Positions 37,613 through 48,545 are shown, counted from the first letter of the stretch. The stretch: 64,000 nucleotides of DNA from Pasteurellaceae bacterium Macca (GCA_023101485.1 LVZB01000030.1:1-64000); one strand, 5' to 3'. Notes: generated from the letters alone by a model not told the origin. Numbers and translations: made by a program.

Positions 37613-39412
37613 ATGAAAATGCAGAATATTCGTAACTTTTCTATTATTGCTCACATTGATCACGGTAAATCCACCCTTTCTGATCGTTTAATTCAAACCT
37701 GTGGCGGTTTGTCGGATCGTGAAATGGAGGCGCAAGTTCTCGATTCGATGGACTTAGAGCGTGAGCGTGGTATCACAATTAAAGCCCAAAGTGTCACCTT
37801 AAACTACACTGCAAAAAATGGTGAAACCTACCAACTTAACTTCATTGATACACCGGGACACGTGGATTTTTCCTATGAGGTTTCTCGCTCCCTTGCTGCT
37901 TGTGAAGGGGCGTTATTAGTGGTGGATGCCGGTCAAGGCGTTGAAGCCCAAACTTTAGCAAACTGTTATACAGCGATTGAAATGGATTTGGAAGTTGTGC
38001 CGATTCTCAACAAAATCGACTTACCTGCCGCCGAGCCTGAGCGTGTTGCAGAAGAGATTGAAGATATTGTGGGGATTGATGCCATGGAAGCGGTTCGCTG
38101 TTCAGCGAAGACCGGCTTAGGGGTTGATCTCGTATTAGAAGAGATTGTCGCCAAAATTCCTGCGCCAGAGGGCGACCCAGACGCACCGCTACAAGCGTTG
38201 ATTATTGACTCTTGGTTTGATAACTACCTTGGTGTCGTTTCCCTTGTTCGGGTTAAAAATGGTTCTATCAAAAAAGGCGATAAGATTAAAGTGATGTCCA
38301 CTGGGCAGTCCTATAACGTGGATCGCCTTGGTATTTTTACTCCAAAACAAGTGGATACCACAGAACTTAAAACCGGCGAGGTGGGTTGGGTAGTCTGTGC
38401 GATTAAAGATATTTTAGGCGCGCCAGTAGGGGATACCTTAACCTCTCATCATCACTCGGCAACCTCTGCATTACCGGGCTTTAAAAAAGTCAAACCGCAG
38501 GTTTATGCCGGTTTATTCCCAATTAGCTCAGATGATTATGAAGCCTTCCGTGATGCCTTAGGAAAATTAAGTTTAAATGATGCTTCGCTTTTCTATGAAC
38601 CAGAAAACTCAACGGCGTTAGGTTTTGGTTTCCGTTGTGGTTTCCTTGGCTTGCTCCATATGGAGATCATTCAAGAGCGTTTAGAGCGAGAGTATGATCT
38701 TGACCTTATTACGACTGCCCCAACCGTAGTCTATGAAGTGGAGCAAACTAATGGCGAGGTGATCTATGTCGATAGCCCGTCAAAATTACCGCCGATCAGT
38801 AATATTGCTCAAATTCGTGAGCCGATTGCAGAGTGTAATATGCTTGTGCCACAGGAGTATCTCGGCAACGTGATTACCCTTTGTGTCGAGAAACGCGGTG
38901 TGCAAACCAATATGGTTTATCACGGTAACCAAATCGCCCTCACTTATGAAATCCCAATGGGCGAAGTGGTACTTGATTTCTTTGACCGCTTAAAATCCAC
39001 CTCTCGGGGTTATGCCTCATTGGATTATGGGTTTAAACGTTTCCAAGCAGCGGATATGGTGCGTGTGGATATTATGATCAATGGCGACCGTGTCGATGCC
39101 TTAGCCCTTATCGTACATAAAGATAATGCCCCTTATCGTGGGCGTGAGTTAGTGGAAAAAATGAAAGAGTTAATTCCACGTCAGCAATTTGATATTGCGA
39201 TTCAAGCCGCTATTGGTAACCACATTATTGCCCGTTCAACGGTAAAACAGTTGCGTAAAAACGTCTTGGCAAAATGTTATGGTGGTGATGTCAGCCGTAA
39301 GAAAAAACTGTTACAGAAACAGAAAGAGGGTAAAAAACGGATGAAATCCCTCGGGAATGTGGAAGTACCACAAGAGGCATTCTTAGCCATCTTACACGTT
39401 GGTAAAGATTAA
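37613..39412 (+). CDS. lepA: elongation factor 4 (LepA)
   Basis: A ribosome-associated GTPase that affects initiation and back-translocation. 599 residues, the same as E. coli LepA. G motifs: AHIDHGKST (G1), DTPGHVDF (G3), [10 protein letters not shown] (G4); the domain II and the LepA C-terminal domain ([20 protein letters not shown]) are complete. Starts MKMQNIRNF; an ATG two codons later is equally possible. Its neighbour lepB follows, as in E. coli. Confidence 0.96.
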   Translation: MKMQNIRNFSIIAHIDHGKSTLSDRLIQTCGGLSDREMEAQVLDSMDLERERGITIKAQSVTLNYTAKNGETYQLNFIDTPGHVDFSYEVSRSLAACEGALLVVDAGQGVEAQTLANCYTAIEMDLEVVPILNKIDLPAAEPERVAEEIEDIVGIDAMEAVRCSAKTGLGVDLVLEEIVAKIPAPEGDPDAPLQALIIDSWFDNYLGVVSLVRVKNGSIKKGDKIKVMSTGQSYNVDRLGIFTPKQVDTTELKTGEVGWVVCAIKDILGAPVGDTLTSHHHSATSALPGFKKVKPQVYAGLFPISSDDYEAFRDALGKLSLNDASLFYEPENSTALGFGFRCGFLGLLHMEIIQERLEREYDLDLITTAPTVVYEVEQTNGEVIYVDSPSKLPPISNIAQIREPIAECNMLVPQEYLGNVITLCVEKRGVQTNMVYHGNQIALTYEIPMGEVVLDFFDRLKSTSRGYASLDYGFKRFQAADMVRVDIMINGDRVDALALIVHKDNAPYRGRELVEKMKELIPRQQFDIAIQAAIGNHIIARSTVKQLRKNVLAKCYGGDVSRKKKLLQKQKEGKKRMKSLGNVEVPQEAFLAILHVGKD

Positions 39413-39493
39413 TTGGCTATACTCACCGTACAAGCGGTGAGTTTTTAACAACAATTTGCAAGGTGGGGCAACTCACCCATGTGAGAGGAGTTT

Positions 39494-40456
39494 ATGGGAA
39501 ATTTCATTTCGATTATTTTTATCGCTCTACTTTTTGGTGCTTGGAAATTATTAGATAGCTTGCAATTACCGAATACTATTTCCATTATCTTAGTGAGTTT
39601 AGTCGTTATTTGTGGCAGCTTTTGGGCATTTTACAAATTCAGCGCAGAGCCCCGTCGTCGTAAAGCCATTGCCCGTGAGCAAAAACGCTTAGGCAGAGAG
39701 TTAAGTGAAGAAGAATGCAAAGAGATTCAGCCTCGTTCTGCTATCGGTGAGTTTTTCGCTTCACTTTTTGGCGTGTTATTTGTGGTAACGGTGTTGCGCT
39801 CCTTCTTATTTGAGCCTTTCCAAATTCCAAGTGGTTCAATGGAGCCAACATTACGAGTGGGGGATTTTATCTTAGTCGAAAAATATGCCTATGGGATTAA
39901 AGATCCGATTTTTCAAAGCACGTTAATCCCAACAGGCAAGCCTAAGCGTGGTGATGTGGCTGTGTTCAAAGCACCAACACACCCCCATATTGATTATATT
40001 AAACGAGTCATTGCAGTGGGTGGCGATAAAGTGAAATATGATTTTGCGACTCAACAAATTGAAGTTACCGATGGGCGTTCCGGTAAGGTTGAGGTGTTCC
40101 AATATAGCGAAGGCAAGCCAAACCCAACCTATTTTTACCACGGCGATATGCAGATAGAACGCACAGAAAAAGGGGATGTGACTCATCAAATTTTAAATAA
40201 TCCACAACCTTTTAATTATGCACCTTATTTCTATCAGCAAGATGGCTTGCCAGCGGGCGAGTGGCGTGTTCCAGAGGGGCATTATTTTATGATGGGCGAT
40301 AACCGTGATAACAGCGAAGATAGCCGTTTTTGGGGCTTTGTTCCAGAACGGAATATGGTCGGCAAAGCCACCTTTGTGTGGTTAAGTTTAGATAAAAAGC
40401 CGAATGAATTTCCGAAAGGGTTACGCTTTGAAAGAATGTTTACTAAAATTCAATAA
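39494..40456 (+). CDS. lepB: signal peptidase I
   Basis: This inner-membrane serine peptidase removes signal peptides from exported proteins. 320 residues with two N-terminal membrane helices (about 5-20 and 23-45, plus one before the active site), the catalytic Ser in PSGSMEPTL near residue 115, the general-base Lys in DYIKRVIAVGGD near 172, and MMGDNRDNSEDSRFWG near 270. AGAGGAGTTT precedes the ATG. rnc follows after a short hairpin. Confidence 0.96.
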   Translation: MGNFISIIFIALLFGAWKLLDSLQLPNTISIILVSLVVICGSFWAFYKFSAEPRRRKAIAREQKRLGRELSEEECKEIQPRSAIGEFFASLFGVLFVVTVLRSFLFEPFQIPSGSMEPTLRVGDFILVEKYAYGIKDPIFQSTLIPTGKPKRGDVAVFKAPTHPHIDYIKRVIAVGGDKVKYDFATQQIEVTDGRSGKVEVFQYSEGKPNPTYFYHGDMQIERTEKGDVTHQILNNPQPFNYAPYFYQQDGLPAGEWRVPEGHYFMMGDNRDNSEDSRFWGFVPERNMVGKATFVWLSLDKKPNEFPKGLRFERMFTKIQ

Positions 40457-40466
40457 TAACTTTGAA

Positions 40467-40487
40467 AATGCCCCAATTCGGGGCATT
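40467..40487 (+). terminator. hairpin between lepB and rnc
   Basis: AATGCCCC/GGGGCATT around AATTC, followed by GTTTAA. Too few T for a strong terminator; it may be an RNase III processing or attenuation site, since RNase III often cuts its own leader. Confidence 0.5.
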
Positions 40488-40496
40488 GTTTAACCT

Positions 40497-41177
40497 ATGA
40501 TGTACTTAGAACGATTACAAAAAAAACTTGGCTACCAATTTGCCAATTTAGATTATTTAGAACAGGCTCTTACCCACCGCAGTGCCGCGGCACACAATAA
40601 TGAACGTCTTGAATTTTTGGGCGACTCCATTTTGAATTTCGCCATCGGCAAAGCACTCTATGAAAAATTCCCTAAATCGAATGAAGGGGAGTTAAGCCGT
40701 ATGCGTGCGGCGTTAGTGAAGGAACAGACTTTGGCGGTAGTGGCTCGCCAATTTAACCTTGGCGAATACCTCAAATTGGGCGCAGGGGAATTAAAAAGTG
40801 GCGGACATCGCCGTGAGTCCATTCTCTCTGACTGTGTGGAGGCGATTATCGCTGCCGTCTATTTAGATTCCGGCTGTATTGATAAGACGCTAGAACAGGT
40901 GTATCGCTGGTATGCCGATCTACTCAATCAGATGAAACCTGGGGAAGCACAGAAAGATCCCAAAACCCGTTTGCAGGAATTTTTACAAGGGCGAAAACTA
41001 AAACTGCCGGAGTATGAAGTGATTGATATTAAAGGCGAAGCCCATAATCAAACCTTTAAGGTCAGTTGCCGCATTGAAAAATTGTTAGATGAAGCAATTA
41101 TCGGTACTGGCACAAGCCGCCGTAAAGCAGAACAAAACGCGGCACAACAAGTGATTGTCGCGTTAAATTTAAAATAA
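40497..41177 (+). CDS. rnc: ribonuclease III
   Basis: Double-strand-specific RNase that processes rRNA precursors and regulates mRNAs. 226 residues: catalytic domain with the signature [11 protein letters not shown] near residue 40 and the later [16 protein letters not shown], then the dsRNA-binding domain ([15 protein letters not shown] to the end). The order lepB-rnc-era-recO is that of E. coli. Confidence 0.96.
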   Translation: MMYLERLQKKLGYQFANLDYLEQALTHRSAAAHNNERLEFLGDSILNFAIGKALYEKFPKSNEGELSRMRAALVKEQTLAVVARQFNLGEYLKLGAGELKSGGHRRESILSDCVEAIIAAVYLDSGCIDKTLEQVYRWYADLLNQMKPGEAQKDPKTRLQEFLQGRKLKLPEYEVIDIKGEAHNQTFKVSCRIEKLLDEAIIGTGTSRRKAEQNAAQQVIVALNLK

Positions 41178-41230
41178 AATTTCCCGCCTTTCACTGGGGA
41201 AATTCACTGAAAAAAAGAATAGAGAATCCT

Positions 41231-42133
41231 ATGACAGAACAAAAAACATATTGTGGCTTTATCGCCATTGTTGGCCGCCCCAATGTGGGTAAATCGACCT
41301 TGCTCAACAAAATTTTAGGGCAAAAAATTTCCATTACTTCCCGAAAAGCACAAACGACACGTCATCGTATTTTGGGAATTAAAACCGAAGGGGCATATCA
41401 GGAAATTTATGTCGATACCCCGGGGCTACATATTGAAGAAAAACGGGCGATTAACCGTTTAATGAACCGAGCGGCGAGTAGTGCCATTGGGGATGTGGAT
41501 ATGGTGATCTTCGTGGTCGAGGGAACAAAATGGACCGACGATGATGAAATGGTACTGAATAAATTACGCGCAACCAAAGCCCCTGTGGTGTTAGCTATTA
41601 ACAAAATTGATAATGTGAAAGAGAAAGATGAACTGTTACCTCACATTATCGCATTGAGTGAAAAATTCCCCTTTAAAGAGATTGTGCCAATTTCGGGTCA
41701 GCGGGGGAAAAACGTGCATATTCTTGAAAAATTTGTCCGTGATTCCCTCCGTGAAGGTACGCACCACTACCCAGAAGATTATGTGACTGACCGTTCCCAA
41801 CGTTTTATGGCATCAGAAATTATCCGTGAAAAACTGATGCGTTTTATGGGGGAAGAGCTACCTTACTCTGTTACGGTTGAAATTGAGCAGTTTAAGACCA
41901 ACGAACGTGGCACTTATGAAATCAACGGGTTAATTCTGGTTGAACGTGACGGACAGAAGAAAATGGTTATCGGGCATCAAGGGCAAAAAATCAAAGTGAT
42001 TGGTACAGAAGCGCGCCTTGATATGGAAAAACTGTTTGATAATAAAGTCCATCTTGAATTATGGGTGAAAGTGAAAGCCGGCTGGGCAGATGATGAACGC
42101 GCGCTGCGTAGCTTAGGCTATATTGATGAGTAG
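41231..42133 (+). CDS. era: GTPase Era
   Basis: Era checks 16S rRNA maturation and 30S assembly. 300 residues: [10 protein letters not shown] (G1), DTPGLH (G3), NKIDNV (G4) in the N-terminal GTPase domain, and the KH RNA-binding domain with [15 protein letters not shown] at the C-terminal end. It starts 53 bases after rnc behind AGAGAATCCT and is followed by a terminator before recO. Confidence 0.96.
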   Translation: MTEQKTYCGFIAIVGRPNVGKSTLLNKILGQKISITSRKAQTTRHRILGIKTEGAYQEIYVDTPGLHIEEKRAINRLMNRAASSAIGDVDMVIFVVEGTKWTDDDEMVLNKLRATKAPVVLAINKIDNVKEKDELLPHIIALSEKFPFKEIVPISGQRGKNVHILEKFVRDSLREGTHHYPEDYVTDRSQRFMASEIIREKLMRFMGEELPYSVTVEIEQFKTNERGTYEINGLILVERDGQKKMVIGHQGQKIKVIGTEARLDMEKLFDNKVHLELWVKVKAGWADDERALRSLGYIDE

Positions 42134-42144
42134 CCGTTAAATCA

Positions 42145-42178
42145 GAAAAAGGGAATCGCTTTGCATTTCCCTTTTTTC
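42145..42178 (+). terminator. terminator after era
   Basis: AAAAAGGGAA and TTCCCTTTTTT pair around TCGCTTTGCAT. Confidence 0.75.
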
Positions 42179-42204
42179 TTTCATTGGGTTAGGTAACAGT
42201 TGAT

Positions 42205-42924
42205 ATGATGGAACAGTGGCAACGGGGGTTTGTTCTGCACCGCCGAGAATATAGTGAAACAAGCCTGTTAGTCGATTTCTTTACAGAACATTACGGGCGT
42301 ATCACACTACTTGCCAAGGGAGCAAGGCGAGTGCGTTCTCCCTTAAAAGCTGTGTTACAACCTTTTACACCACTGCTACTGCGTTGGAGTGGAAAAGGGG
42401 ATCTGAAAATTCTGACCAAAGCTGAACCGGCTTCTTTAACGTTACCAATGGGTAATATTTCCCTATATAGCGGTTTTTATGTGAATGAAGTGCTTGCCAG
42501 AGTGCTAGAAAATCACACCCCTTACCCTGAATTATTTAGCCAATATCTACACTGCATTACCCACCTTGCAAGGGGAGCAGAGGTTGAGCCGATTTTACGC
42601 ACCTTTGAATTTCAAACCTTAAAAGCCCTTGGTTATGCCGTGAATTTTTGCCAATGTGCAGCGACAGGGGAGGCGATTTCCCCCAAAATGACCTACCAAT
42701 TTCGTGAAAATGAAGGCTTTATTGCCTCTCTTTTGCAGAATAATCAGACCTTTATCGGGCAAGATTTATTGGCTTTTGATGCCTTAGATTTTCGGGAAAA
42801 ATCGACTCTCCAAGCCGCAAAACGTTTTACCCGAATGGCGCTTAAACCCTACCTCGGCTCGGCGCCGCTGAAAAGTCGAGAACTCTTCCAGCAGATTTTA
42901 CCCCACCGATTAAAAGGCACTTAG
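42205..42924 (+). CDS. recO: DNA repair protein RecO
   Basis: RecO loads RecA at single-strand gaps together with RecR. 239 residues: N-terminal OB-fold ([19 protein letters not shown]), then the helical domain; the C-x-x-C type zinc motif is reduced to a CQCAATG segment as in other gamma-proteobacteria. It starts with two Met codons (MMEQWQ). It lies directly after era, as in E. coli. Confidence 0.94.
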   Translation: MMEQWQRGFVLHRREYSETSLLVDFFTEHYGRITLLAKGARRVRSPLKAVLQPFTPLLLRWSGKGDLKILTKAEPASLTLPMGNISLYSGFYVNEVLARVLENHTPYPELFSQYLHCITHLARGAEVEPILRTFEFQTLKALGYAVNFCQCAATGEAISPKMTYQFRENEGFIASLLQNNQTFIGQDLLAFDALDFREKSTLQAAKRFTRMALKPYLGSAPLKSRELFQQILPHRLKGT

Positions 42925-42973
42925 CTTAGATAAGTGAAGGCGGTGCAAATTGTTGGAAAAATTTGACCGCTTG

Positions 42974-44044
42974 TTAGGCAAGCCCTTTGCGGATCATCTC
43001 GGCAAAGAAGTCGTAATCGACAAGAAAAGAGTCATGCCCAAAGATTGAGTAGAACTCATCATATTGCACTTGCACGCCGGCATTTTCTAATCGTTGGCGA
43101 CTTTTATGGACATCAGCTTGTTTAAAGAGCTGATCGCTTGTTACGCCGATGAGCGTATAGCGTGCCTGAATGCGAGAGAGGGCTTGGTGTTCATTGTCAA
43201 AGCCGAAAGCAGGATCATAGAGATCCAAGGCGCGAAGCAGATAGAGGTAACTATTAGCATCAAAGCGATCAAGAAATTTGACCCCTTGATAGCTGAGATA
43301 GGATTCGACCTGAAAGTGATCTCCCCAAATACTGCCGGACTGTTTTTCTTCCCGTCCAAAGGCGCGAGTGAGTTGGGCATCCGTGCGATAAGTGAGCATA
43401 CCTAACATTCGGGCAATTTTTAAACCATTATGTGGGGGCGTGCCGTGGTAGTAATCCCCGTGGTTAAAATGGGGATCGTTAATCACCGCTTGACGCATGA
43501 CATGGTTAAAACCAATGGCTTCGGCACTTAGGGTGAGGGAAGAGCAGAGATTAACCACGTTTTTCACTTTATCTGGGTAGCTAATTGCCCATTGGGTGGC
43601 TTGCATGCCACCAAAAGATCCTCCCACCACGGCATGGAGTTGCGAAATCCCAAGGGCATTGATGAGGGCTTTTTGGAGGGTCACAATATCTTGCACTGTG
43701 ATAATTGGAAATTGACTGCCGTAGGGCTTGCCTGTTTCGGGGTTTATTGAGGCCGGGCCCGTTGTGCCTTTACATCCGCCAAGAACATTTGAGCAGATAA
43801 AAAAATAGCGGTCAGTATCAAAGGCTAGGCCCGAGCCAATAAAGTCTTGCCACCAGCCTTTCTCTTCTGGAGGTGCTTTGTAGGGTTCTGCATCGCCGGT
43901 TAAGGCGTGGCAGAGTAGAATCACATTATTTTTCGCTGCATTGAGTGTGCCGTAGGTTTGATAGGCAACGGTAATTGATGCAAGTGTTCCCCCTAAGGCG
44001 AGGGTAAGGGGGCGATCTTCAAAAAGAGTAAGAAATTGTGCCAT
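42974..44044 (-). CDS. metX: homoserine O-acetyltransferase
   Basis: MetX acetylates homoserine for methionine synthesis; it is an alpha/beta hydrolase. 356 residues from the ATG at 44044 ([13 protein letters not shown]); a 12-residue upstream extension is rejected. Nucleophile Ser in [13 protein letters not shown] near residue 145; late catalytic Asp in [10 protein letters not shown] and His in FGHDSFLVD. It is alone on the - strand, and MetJ boxes lie about 100 bases upstream. Confidence 0.94.
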   Translation of the reverse strand: MAQFLTLFEDRPLTLALGGTLASITVAYQTYGTLNAAKNNVILLCHALTGDAEPYKAPPEEKGWWQDFIGSGLAFDTDRYFFICSNVLGGCKGTTGPASINPETGKPYGSQFPIITVQDIVTLQKALINALGISQLHAVVGGSFGGMQATQWAISYPDKVKNVVNLCSSLTLSAEAIGFNHVMRQAVINDPHFNHGDYYHGTPPHNGLKIARMLGMLTYRTDAQLTRAFGREEKQSGSIWGDHFQVESYLSYQGVKFLDRFDANSYLYLLRALDLYDPAFGFDNEHQALSRIQARYTLIGVTSDQLFKQADVHKSRQRLENAGVQVQYDEFYSIFGHDSFLVDYDFFAEMIRKGLA

Positions 44045-44141
44045 ATCGAACCTACATTGCAAAAAACAGAAAAAAATCAACCGCTTGTACGGAAATAAGG
44101 CAGTAAATTACCGAGCAAGATGTCCTTTGTCAAGCAATTTT

Positions 44142-44173
44142 AGCCGTCTAAACGTCTAGATTTTTAAACGGCT
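44142..44173 (-). promoter_or_regulatory. tandem MetJ boxes upstream of metX
   Basis: Four adjacent 8-base units, AGCCGTCT, AAACGTCT, AGATTTTT and AAACGGCT, compare with the MetJ consensus AGACGTCT at 7, 7, 5 and 6 of 8 bases. The spacing in multiples of 8 is what MetJ needs. The outer parts also form an inverted repeat TTTAGCCGT/ACGGCTAAA. Confidence 0.75.
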
Positions 44174-44247
44174 AAATAAATGAGAATAGAGTTGCAATTT
44201 CTGCCTACTTCGTTATGCTATATGCTTTTCATTATCAAGAGAATGTT

Positions 44248-45162
44248 ATGTCGCACCAACCTTTAAAAGGCGCGTTGGCGATTGTGATTGCTGGCGTGCT
44301 ATTTGCTTGTGTTAATACCCTCGTGCCAAAATTAACCTCCATTTCCTCTATTGATGCCAGTGTTATCGCCTTAGTGCAGTATCTTGTTGCTTTTGTTTTT
44401 TTAGTCCCAAGTATGACCAATGTGGGCTTCATTCAATCACTGAAAACACGCCACTTTGGGCAACACTGTTTCCGTGTGTTTTTATCCGCGGTGGGGATTC
44501 AATGTTGGACAATGGCATTAGCCCACCCGATTCCGATTTGGCAAGGCATCGCTTTGTTAATGACTTCGCCACTGTTTGTCACCATTGGTTCAGGCTTATT
44601 CTTAAAAGAAAAGGTCGATGGCAAGCGTTGGATAGCGACACTTCTTGGTTTTATTGGGGCAATGATTATTCTAGAACCGTGGTCAGATACCTTTGATTGG
44701 GTGGTGTTACTCCCTGTGGCGGCGGCTTTCTTTTGGGCGGGTTATTCTTTAATGGTGAAAAAACTCTCTACGGATGATTCCCCGACCACAATGGTGGCTT
44801 ATCTGTTTATCTTAATTACGCCATTTAACTTATTGATTGCTTTAACGAATTTAAGCCCATCGGGGTTTAGTATGATCTCATTTAGTGATTTCGGCTTTCT
44901 GATTTTACTTGGCTTTTTTACCGCATTGGCACAACTTGCCGTGGCAAAAGCGTACAATTTAGCCGATGCTTCTTATATTCAACCTTTCGATTTTATTAAA
45001 TTACCATTGAACGTTTTAGCCGGTTGGTTGGTCTTTAACTGGGTGCCACCGGGTAAGTTATGGCTCGGGGCTGCCATTATTATTGGGGCAACCTTATACA
45101 TTACCCAAGCCGAAGCAAAACAAGCGAAACAGTTAAAATCTTATGCAGGAAAAGCGTCCTAA
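44248..45162 (+). CDS. EamA/DMT-superfamily transporter
   Basis: A 304-residue inner-membrane protein with ten predicted helices in two repeated EamA halves (first half ALAIVIAGVLFACVNTL; second half VLLPVAAAFFWAGYSLMVKKL). Substrate unknown; relatives export amino acids or other metabolites. The start at 44248 follows AGAGAATGTT. It overlaps the next gene by 20 bases. Confidence 0.85.
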   Translation: MSHQPLKGALAIVIAGVLFACVNTLVPKLTSISSIDASVIALVQYLVAFVFLVPSMTNVGFIQSLKTRHFGQHCFRVFLSAVGIQCWTMALAHPIPIWQGIALLMTSPLFVTIGSGLFLKEKVDGKRWIATLLGFIGAMIILEPWSDTFDWVVLLPVAAAFFWAGYSLMVKKLSTDDSPTTMVAYLFILITPFNLLIALTNLSPSGFSMISFSDFGFLILLGFFTALAQLAVAKAYNLADASYIQPFDFIKLPLNVLAGWLVFNWVPPGKLWLGAAIIIGATLYITQAEAKQAKQLKSYAGKAS

Positions 45163-45823
45163 AAACCAAACAAAGCAAAAGCGCCCATGGCTTTTTTTAA
45201 AATGGGTGCTGGCAAGTTGTTGGCTACTTTTTGTGGGTATGCTGACGGTGGATCTCACCGTCAGCTATCTTGCACGGGATAAAATTTATTCCGATGTGAA
45301 TACTCTTCCCGCACGGGAATATGCCGTGGTGTTAGGCACGGCGAAATATTATTCTGCCGGCGTGCCGAATCTCTACTATAAAAATCGCTTAGAAGCCGCC
45401 GAAGCCGTGCTTTCTGCCCATAAAGCCAAATATCTATTATTAAGTGGGGATAATCAAACACCTTATTATAATGAGCCTAAAATGATGACTGAAGATTTGC
45501 ATAAAGCAGGAATTGCCAGCGAAAAATTAAAGCAAGATTATGCTGGTTATAATACGTTTGATTCAGTTATTCGGGCGGATAGAGTATTCCATTTAAAACC
45601 TTTTACTTTAATTTCCCAACCTTTTCACTGTGAGCGTGCATTATTTATTGCACAATATCACAATATTGATGCAATTTGTTTTACCGCAAAACATCCCGAA
45701 TCCCATTATCGAGTTCGTTTTCGAGAATTTTTTGCTCGTACTGCAATGGTATTAAAATTATTAGCAGGACAGGAAGCAACAACCTTAGCCCCCTCTAAAA
45801 TTGTAGAAAATGTAAAGAAATAA
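45143..45823 (+). CDS. sanA: SanA/YdcF-like DUF218 protein
   Basis: 226 residues, one N-terminal membrane anchor (about 20-40, FLKWVLASCWLLFVGML), then a DUF218 domain with VVLGTAKYYSAGVPNLYYKNR, LLLSGDNQTPYYNEP and AGYNTFDSVIRA. E. coli SanA affects envelope permeability to vancomycin at high temperature. Its function is not settled. Coupled to the transporter gene by overlap. AT-richness rises toward the end of the gene. Confidence 0.8.
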   Translation: MQEKRPKNQTKQKRPWLFLKWVLASCWLLFVGMLTVDLTVSYLARDKIYSDVNTLPAREYAVVLGTAKYYSAGVPNLYYKNRLEAAEAVLSAHKAKYLLLSGDNQTPYYNEPKMMTEDLHKAGIASEKLKQDYAGYNTFDSVIRADRVFHLKPFTLISQPFHCERALFIAQYHNIDAICFTAKHPESHYRVRFREFFARTAMVLKLLAGQEATTLAPSKIVENVKK

Positions 45824-45956
45824 TTAGTTTTTCTGCTTAAATACTCAAACTTGGGTTTATGCTATTTTAGTAACTAATCAATATCTTTAATTACTTCGTA
45901 ATCTATTCTTATTTTTTGATATTGCTTTGAAATGAATTTAATAATATATAGTGCTT

Positions 45957-45998
45957 AAAAAAGCGGAGTCAGATTTTTTCTGAACTCCGCTTTTTAAA
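45957..45998. terminator. bidirectional terminator between sanA and nhaC
   Basis: AAAAAGCGGAGTCAGA and TCTGAACTCCGCTTTTT pair with one bulged A around TTTTT; A and T runs flank both sides, so it serves the two convergent genes. Confidence 0.85.
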
Positions 45999-46029
45999 AA
46001 TCAAGTAGATTTTACAGTAGTATCAAACG

Positions 46030-47559
46030 CTATTTTTTACCTTTTAGTATAAAGATAATCCCAGCGAGAGTAATGGCTGTAATTGCAAAAGCGAGTAGAG
46101 CCGAGTGAGTAAAACCAAGGACGAGATAACCTACTATTGAGGCTGTCGCTACACTTATCGCATAAGGCAGTTGCGAAGTAACATGGTCCATATGGTTACA
46201 TTGGGCGCCAGTAGAGGATAAAATTGTCGTATCTGAAATAGGAGAGCAGTGGTCACCGCAAACCGCTCCCGCCATTACCGCAGATAGGCAAGGTAAAAGT
46301 AATGCCGGCTCAGCATTGGCAGCCATTGATGCAGCGATTGGAAGCATAATCCCAAAAGTACCCCAGCTTGTTCCCGTTGAGAATGCCATTGATGCACCGA
46401 GGATAAATAAAATGGCAGGTAAGAATGCTGGATTAATGTTTCCCGCAACTAAGGTCGAGAGGTATTTACCCGTTTGCATATCCCCAACGATGCCATTAAT
46501 TGTCCAAGCAAAACAGAGAATAATAATTGCACCGAGCATTGATTTTGCGCCTATGCCATAAGCTTTGACATAGTCAGCAAAACGAATTTTAGCACTGATT
46601 AAAATACAAATTGTTGCCACAATTAATGCACTCACGCCACCAGTAACAAGGGAAATACCAACGGTAGTATTTTCAAAGGCACCAAGAATGGAGAAGGCTT
46701 TACCATCTGCTGCTAAGGCTTGATTACCTGTGTGAATCATCATTGCAATAGTCGCAATAATTAAGGTTAAAATAGGTAAAACAAGGTTTATCACTTGCCC
46801 TTTTACAGTATTCTCCTCTTCATTTTCTTCAACATCATGGTTAATTTGTGAATGAGTCTCAAAGCGTCGCATAGAACCAATATCAATCACAAAATAAGCA
46901 ACAAAGAAAACTAATAATAAACTAAAAATAGCATAGAAATTCATTGCACTCATGGCCATAAATGCACCAAGAGGAGAGTATTCAGTAATGCCGTGGGTAG
47001 CCAGTAAGCCAGCAATCAGTGTGATGATGTAAGCTCCCCAGCTTGAAATTGGCATTAGCACACACATTGGTGCTGCGGTAGAGTCTAAAATATAAGCAAG
47101 TTTTGCCCGTGAAACTTGGAATTTATCTGTTACGGGGCGTGCAATCGCACCGACGGCAAGGCTGTGGAAGTAGTCATCAATAAAGGTCACAAAAACTAAA
47201 GATGCAGCCATTAGTTTTGCACCGCGTTTGCCTTTAATCCGCTCTTGCGCCCAGTTAGCGAAGGCTTGATTACTGCCTGAAATACTGAGCAATGCGGTTA
47301 AAATGCCTAATAATACGAGGAATAATACAATATTCACATTGTTATAATTCACCCCACCTTCGGCATAAACAAGAGAAACGACTTTATTGGTCAGATGAGT
47401 GAGGGCATCAACAGGATTACCACCGGCAAGCATGATTGCTCCGACAATAATCCCAATACTTAATGAAATAATCACTTTACGGGTGAGGATCGCTAAAAAC
47501 AGTGCCAATAAAGCGGGCACAAGGGACCATATAGAATTGGAATAATCGACTAAATTCAT
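46030..47559 (-). CDS. nhaC: Na+/H+ antiporter, NhaC family
   Basis: A 509-residue membrane protein with about twelve helices. It has the NhaC-type VFVTFIDDYFHSLAVG and ISSWGAYI segments and the late SAVMAGAVCGDHCSPISDT signature. A charged loop (HDVEENEEENTVK) near residue 245 lies in the cytoplasm. Such proteins expel sodium in exchange for protons; some members carry malate/lactate or tyrosine instead. Relatives occur in H. influenzae. Confidence 0.87.
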   Translation of the reverse strand: MNLVDYSNSIWSLVPALLALFLAILTRKVIISLSIGIIVGAIMLAGGNPVDALTHLTNKVVSLVYAEGGVNYNNVNIVLFLVLLGILTALLSISGSNQAFANWAQERIKGKRGAKLMAASLVFVTFIDDYFHSLAVGAIARPVTDKFQVSRAKLAYILDSTAAPMCVLMPISSWGAYIITLIAGLLATHGITEYSPLGAFMAMSAMNFYAIFSLLLVFFVAYFVIDIGSMRRFETHSQINHDVEENEEENTVKGQVINLVLPILTLIIATIAMMIHTGNQALAADGKAFSILGAFENTTVGISLVTGGVSALIVATICILISAKIRFADYVKAYGIGAKSMLGAIIILCFAWTINGIVGDMQTGKYLSTLVAGNINPAFLPAILFILGASMAFSTGTSWGTFGIMLPIAASMAANAEPALLLPCLSAVMAGAVCGDHCSPISDTTILSSTGAQCNHMDHVTSQLPYAISVATASIVGYLVLGFTHSALLAFAITAITLAGIIFILKGKK

Positions 47560-47648
47560 AAAACCTCTAAGATTGTTGTGTCTGAAATTTATTTGCCAAA
47601 CAAAGAAAGAGATCTACTGAATAAAATTACACTAAATTTTGTATAAAA

Positions 47649-47801
47649 TTAAAAGGAAGGGAATAATAGAAAGAAAACCCAGCCTAACAGTAGCACTCCA
47701 TAGCTGATGCTATGACAGTATCGTTCCTTTCGATAACGATACCAACCAATTAAGATGACGCTTAATTGATTTCGGCAAATACGCCTTTCTTCTTTCTTCA
47801 T
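47649..47801 (-). CDS. possible small membrane protein
   Basis: A 50-residue frame (MKKEERRICRNQLSVILIG...), charged at the start and ending in a hydrophobic helix VLLLGWVFFLLFPSF. Its start at 47801 has only a weak ribosome site (AGAGTGG). It lies between nhaC and hns in an otherwise empty 510-base gap. No homology recalled; could be chance. Confidence 0.3.
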   Translation of the reverse strand: MKKEERRICRNQLSVILIGWYRYRKERYCHSISYGVLLLGWVFFLLFPSF

Positions 47802-48071
47802 CGTTTTCCACTCTAAAAGAATACTTATCGGATTTGCACCTCTACAATTTGAAGGACCGTAGTAGAGTACAATAAGAAAAGTATATTGCCAATAGTTTTC
47901 CGTAAATTTATTGTAAAATTTCACCGCTTGTCAGTGAAAATATAGAATATATCCCATTTTTGTATTTACCAGTGAAAAATATTCCGTTAATATGTTTAAC
48001 GATTTCACAGAAGTGAAAATGTCACCTAAATTTATTTAATTTCTTTATCTCATCATTTATAGGAGAGTAAA
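47802..48071. other. long AT-rich upstream region of hns
   Basis: No gene is seen. It is very AT-rich, with an uptake-signal-like CACCGCTTGTCAG near 47,924, and probably holds the hns promoter; hns genes are often self-regulated at such curved AT-rich DNA. Confidence 0.4.
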
Positions 48072-48479
48072 ATGTCCGAATTAGTCAAAGCACTTTCTAA
48101 TATTCGTAGTCTTCGTGTGATTGCACGTGAAAATTCATTAGAATCAATGGAATCCATGCTTGAAAAATTAACAATTGTTGTAGAAGAAAAACGCGAAGCT
48201 ATTAAAGCTCAAGAGTTTGAAAATCAACAACGTTTAGAGCGTTTAAATAAATATAAAGAGTTATTAGCACAGGATGGTATTTCTGCCGACGAATTAGCGC
48301 TTTTATTAGGCAATAATGGTGCGACCGTTGAAAGTAAAAAACGTGAACCACGCCCAGCAAAATATAAATTTGTTGATGAACAAGGCAACGAGAAAACTTG
48401 GACGGGTCAAGGTAGAATGCCATTAACATTACAGCATGCACTTAAAGCAGGTAAATCATTAGCTGATTTTGAAATTTAA
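48072..48479 (+). CDS. hns: nucleoid protein H-NS
   Basis: H-NS silences AT-rich, often foreign, DNA. 135 residues: N-terminal coiled-coil dimerisation part (MSELVKALSNIRSLR, then a long helix to about 60), a linker and the C-terminal DNA-binding domain with the hook motif TGQGRMP (Q-G-R) at about residue 113. A strong GGAGAG ribosome site precedes the ATG. It could silence the AT-rich genes of this window, such as the island cargo. Confidence 0.94.
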   Translation: MSELVKALSNIRSLRVIARENSLESMESMLEKLTIVVEEKREAIKAQEFENQQRLERLNKYKELLAQDGISADELALLLGNNGATVESKKREPRPAKYKFVDEQGNEKTWTGQGRMPLTLQHALKAGKSLADFEI

Positions 48480-48494
48480 TCTTTTAATGTATTA

Positions 48495-48526
48495 AAAAAG
48501 AGAATCCATATGGATTCTCTTTTTCT
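48495..48526 (+). terminator. terminator after hns
   Basis: AAAAAGAGAATCC and GGATTCTCTTTTT around ATAT form a perfect palindrome. Confidence 0.85.
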
Positions 48527-48545
48527 TTCTTATACAGGATTTATC

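Noticed and set aside
43094-43405. + strand frame inside metX
   Set aside because: Opposite-strand shadow of a conserved gene.
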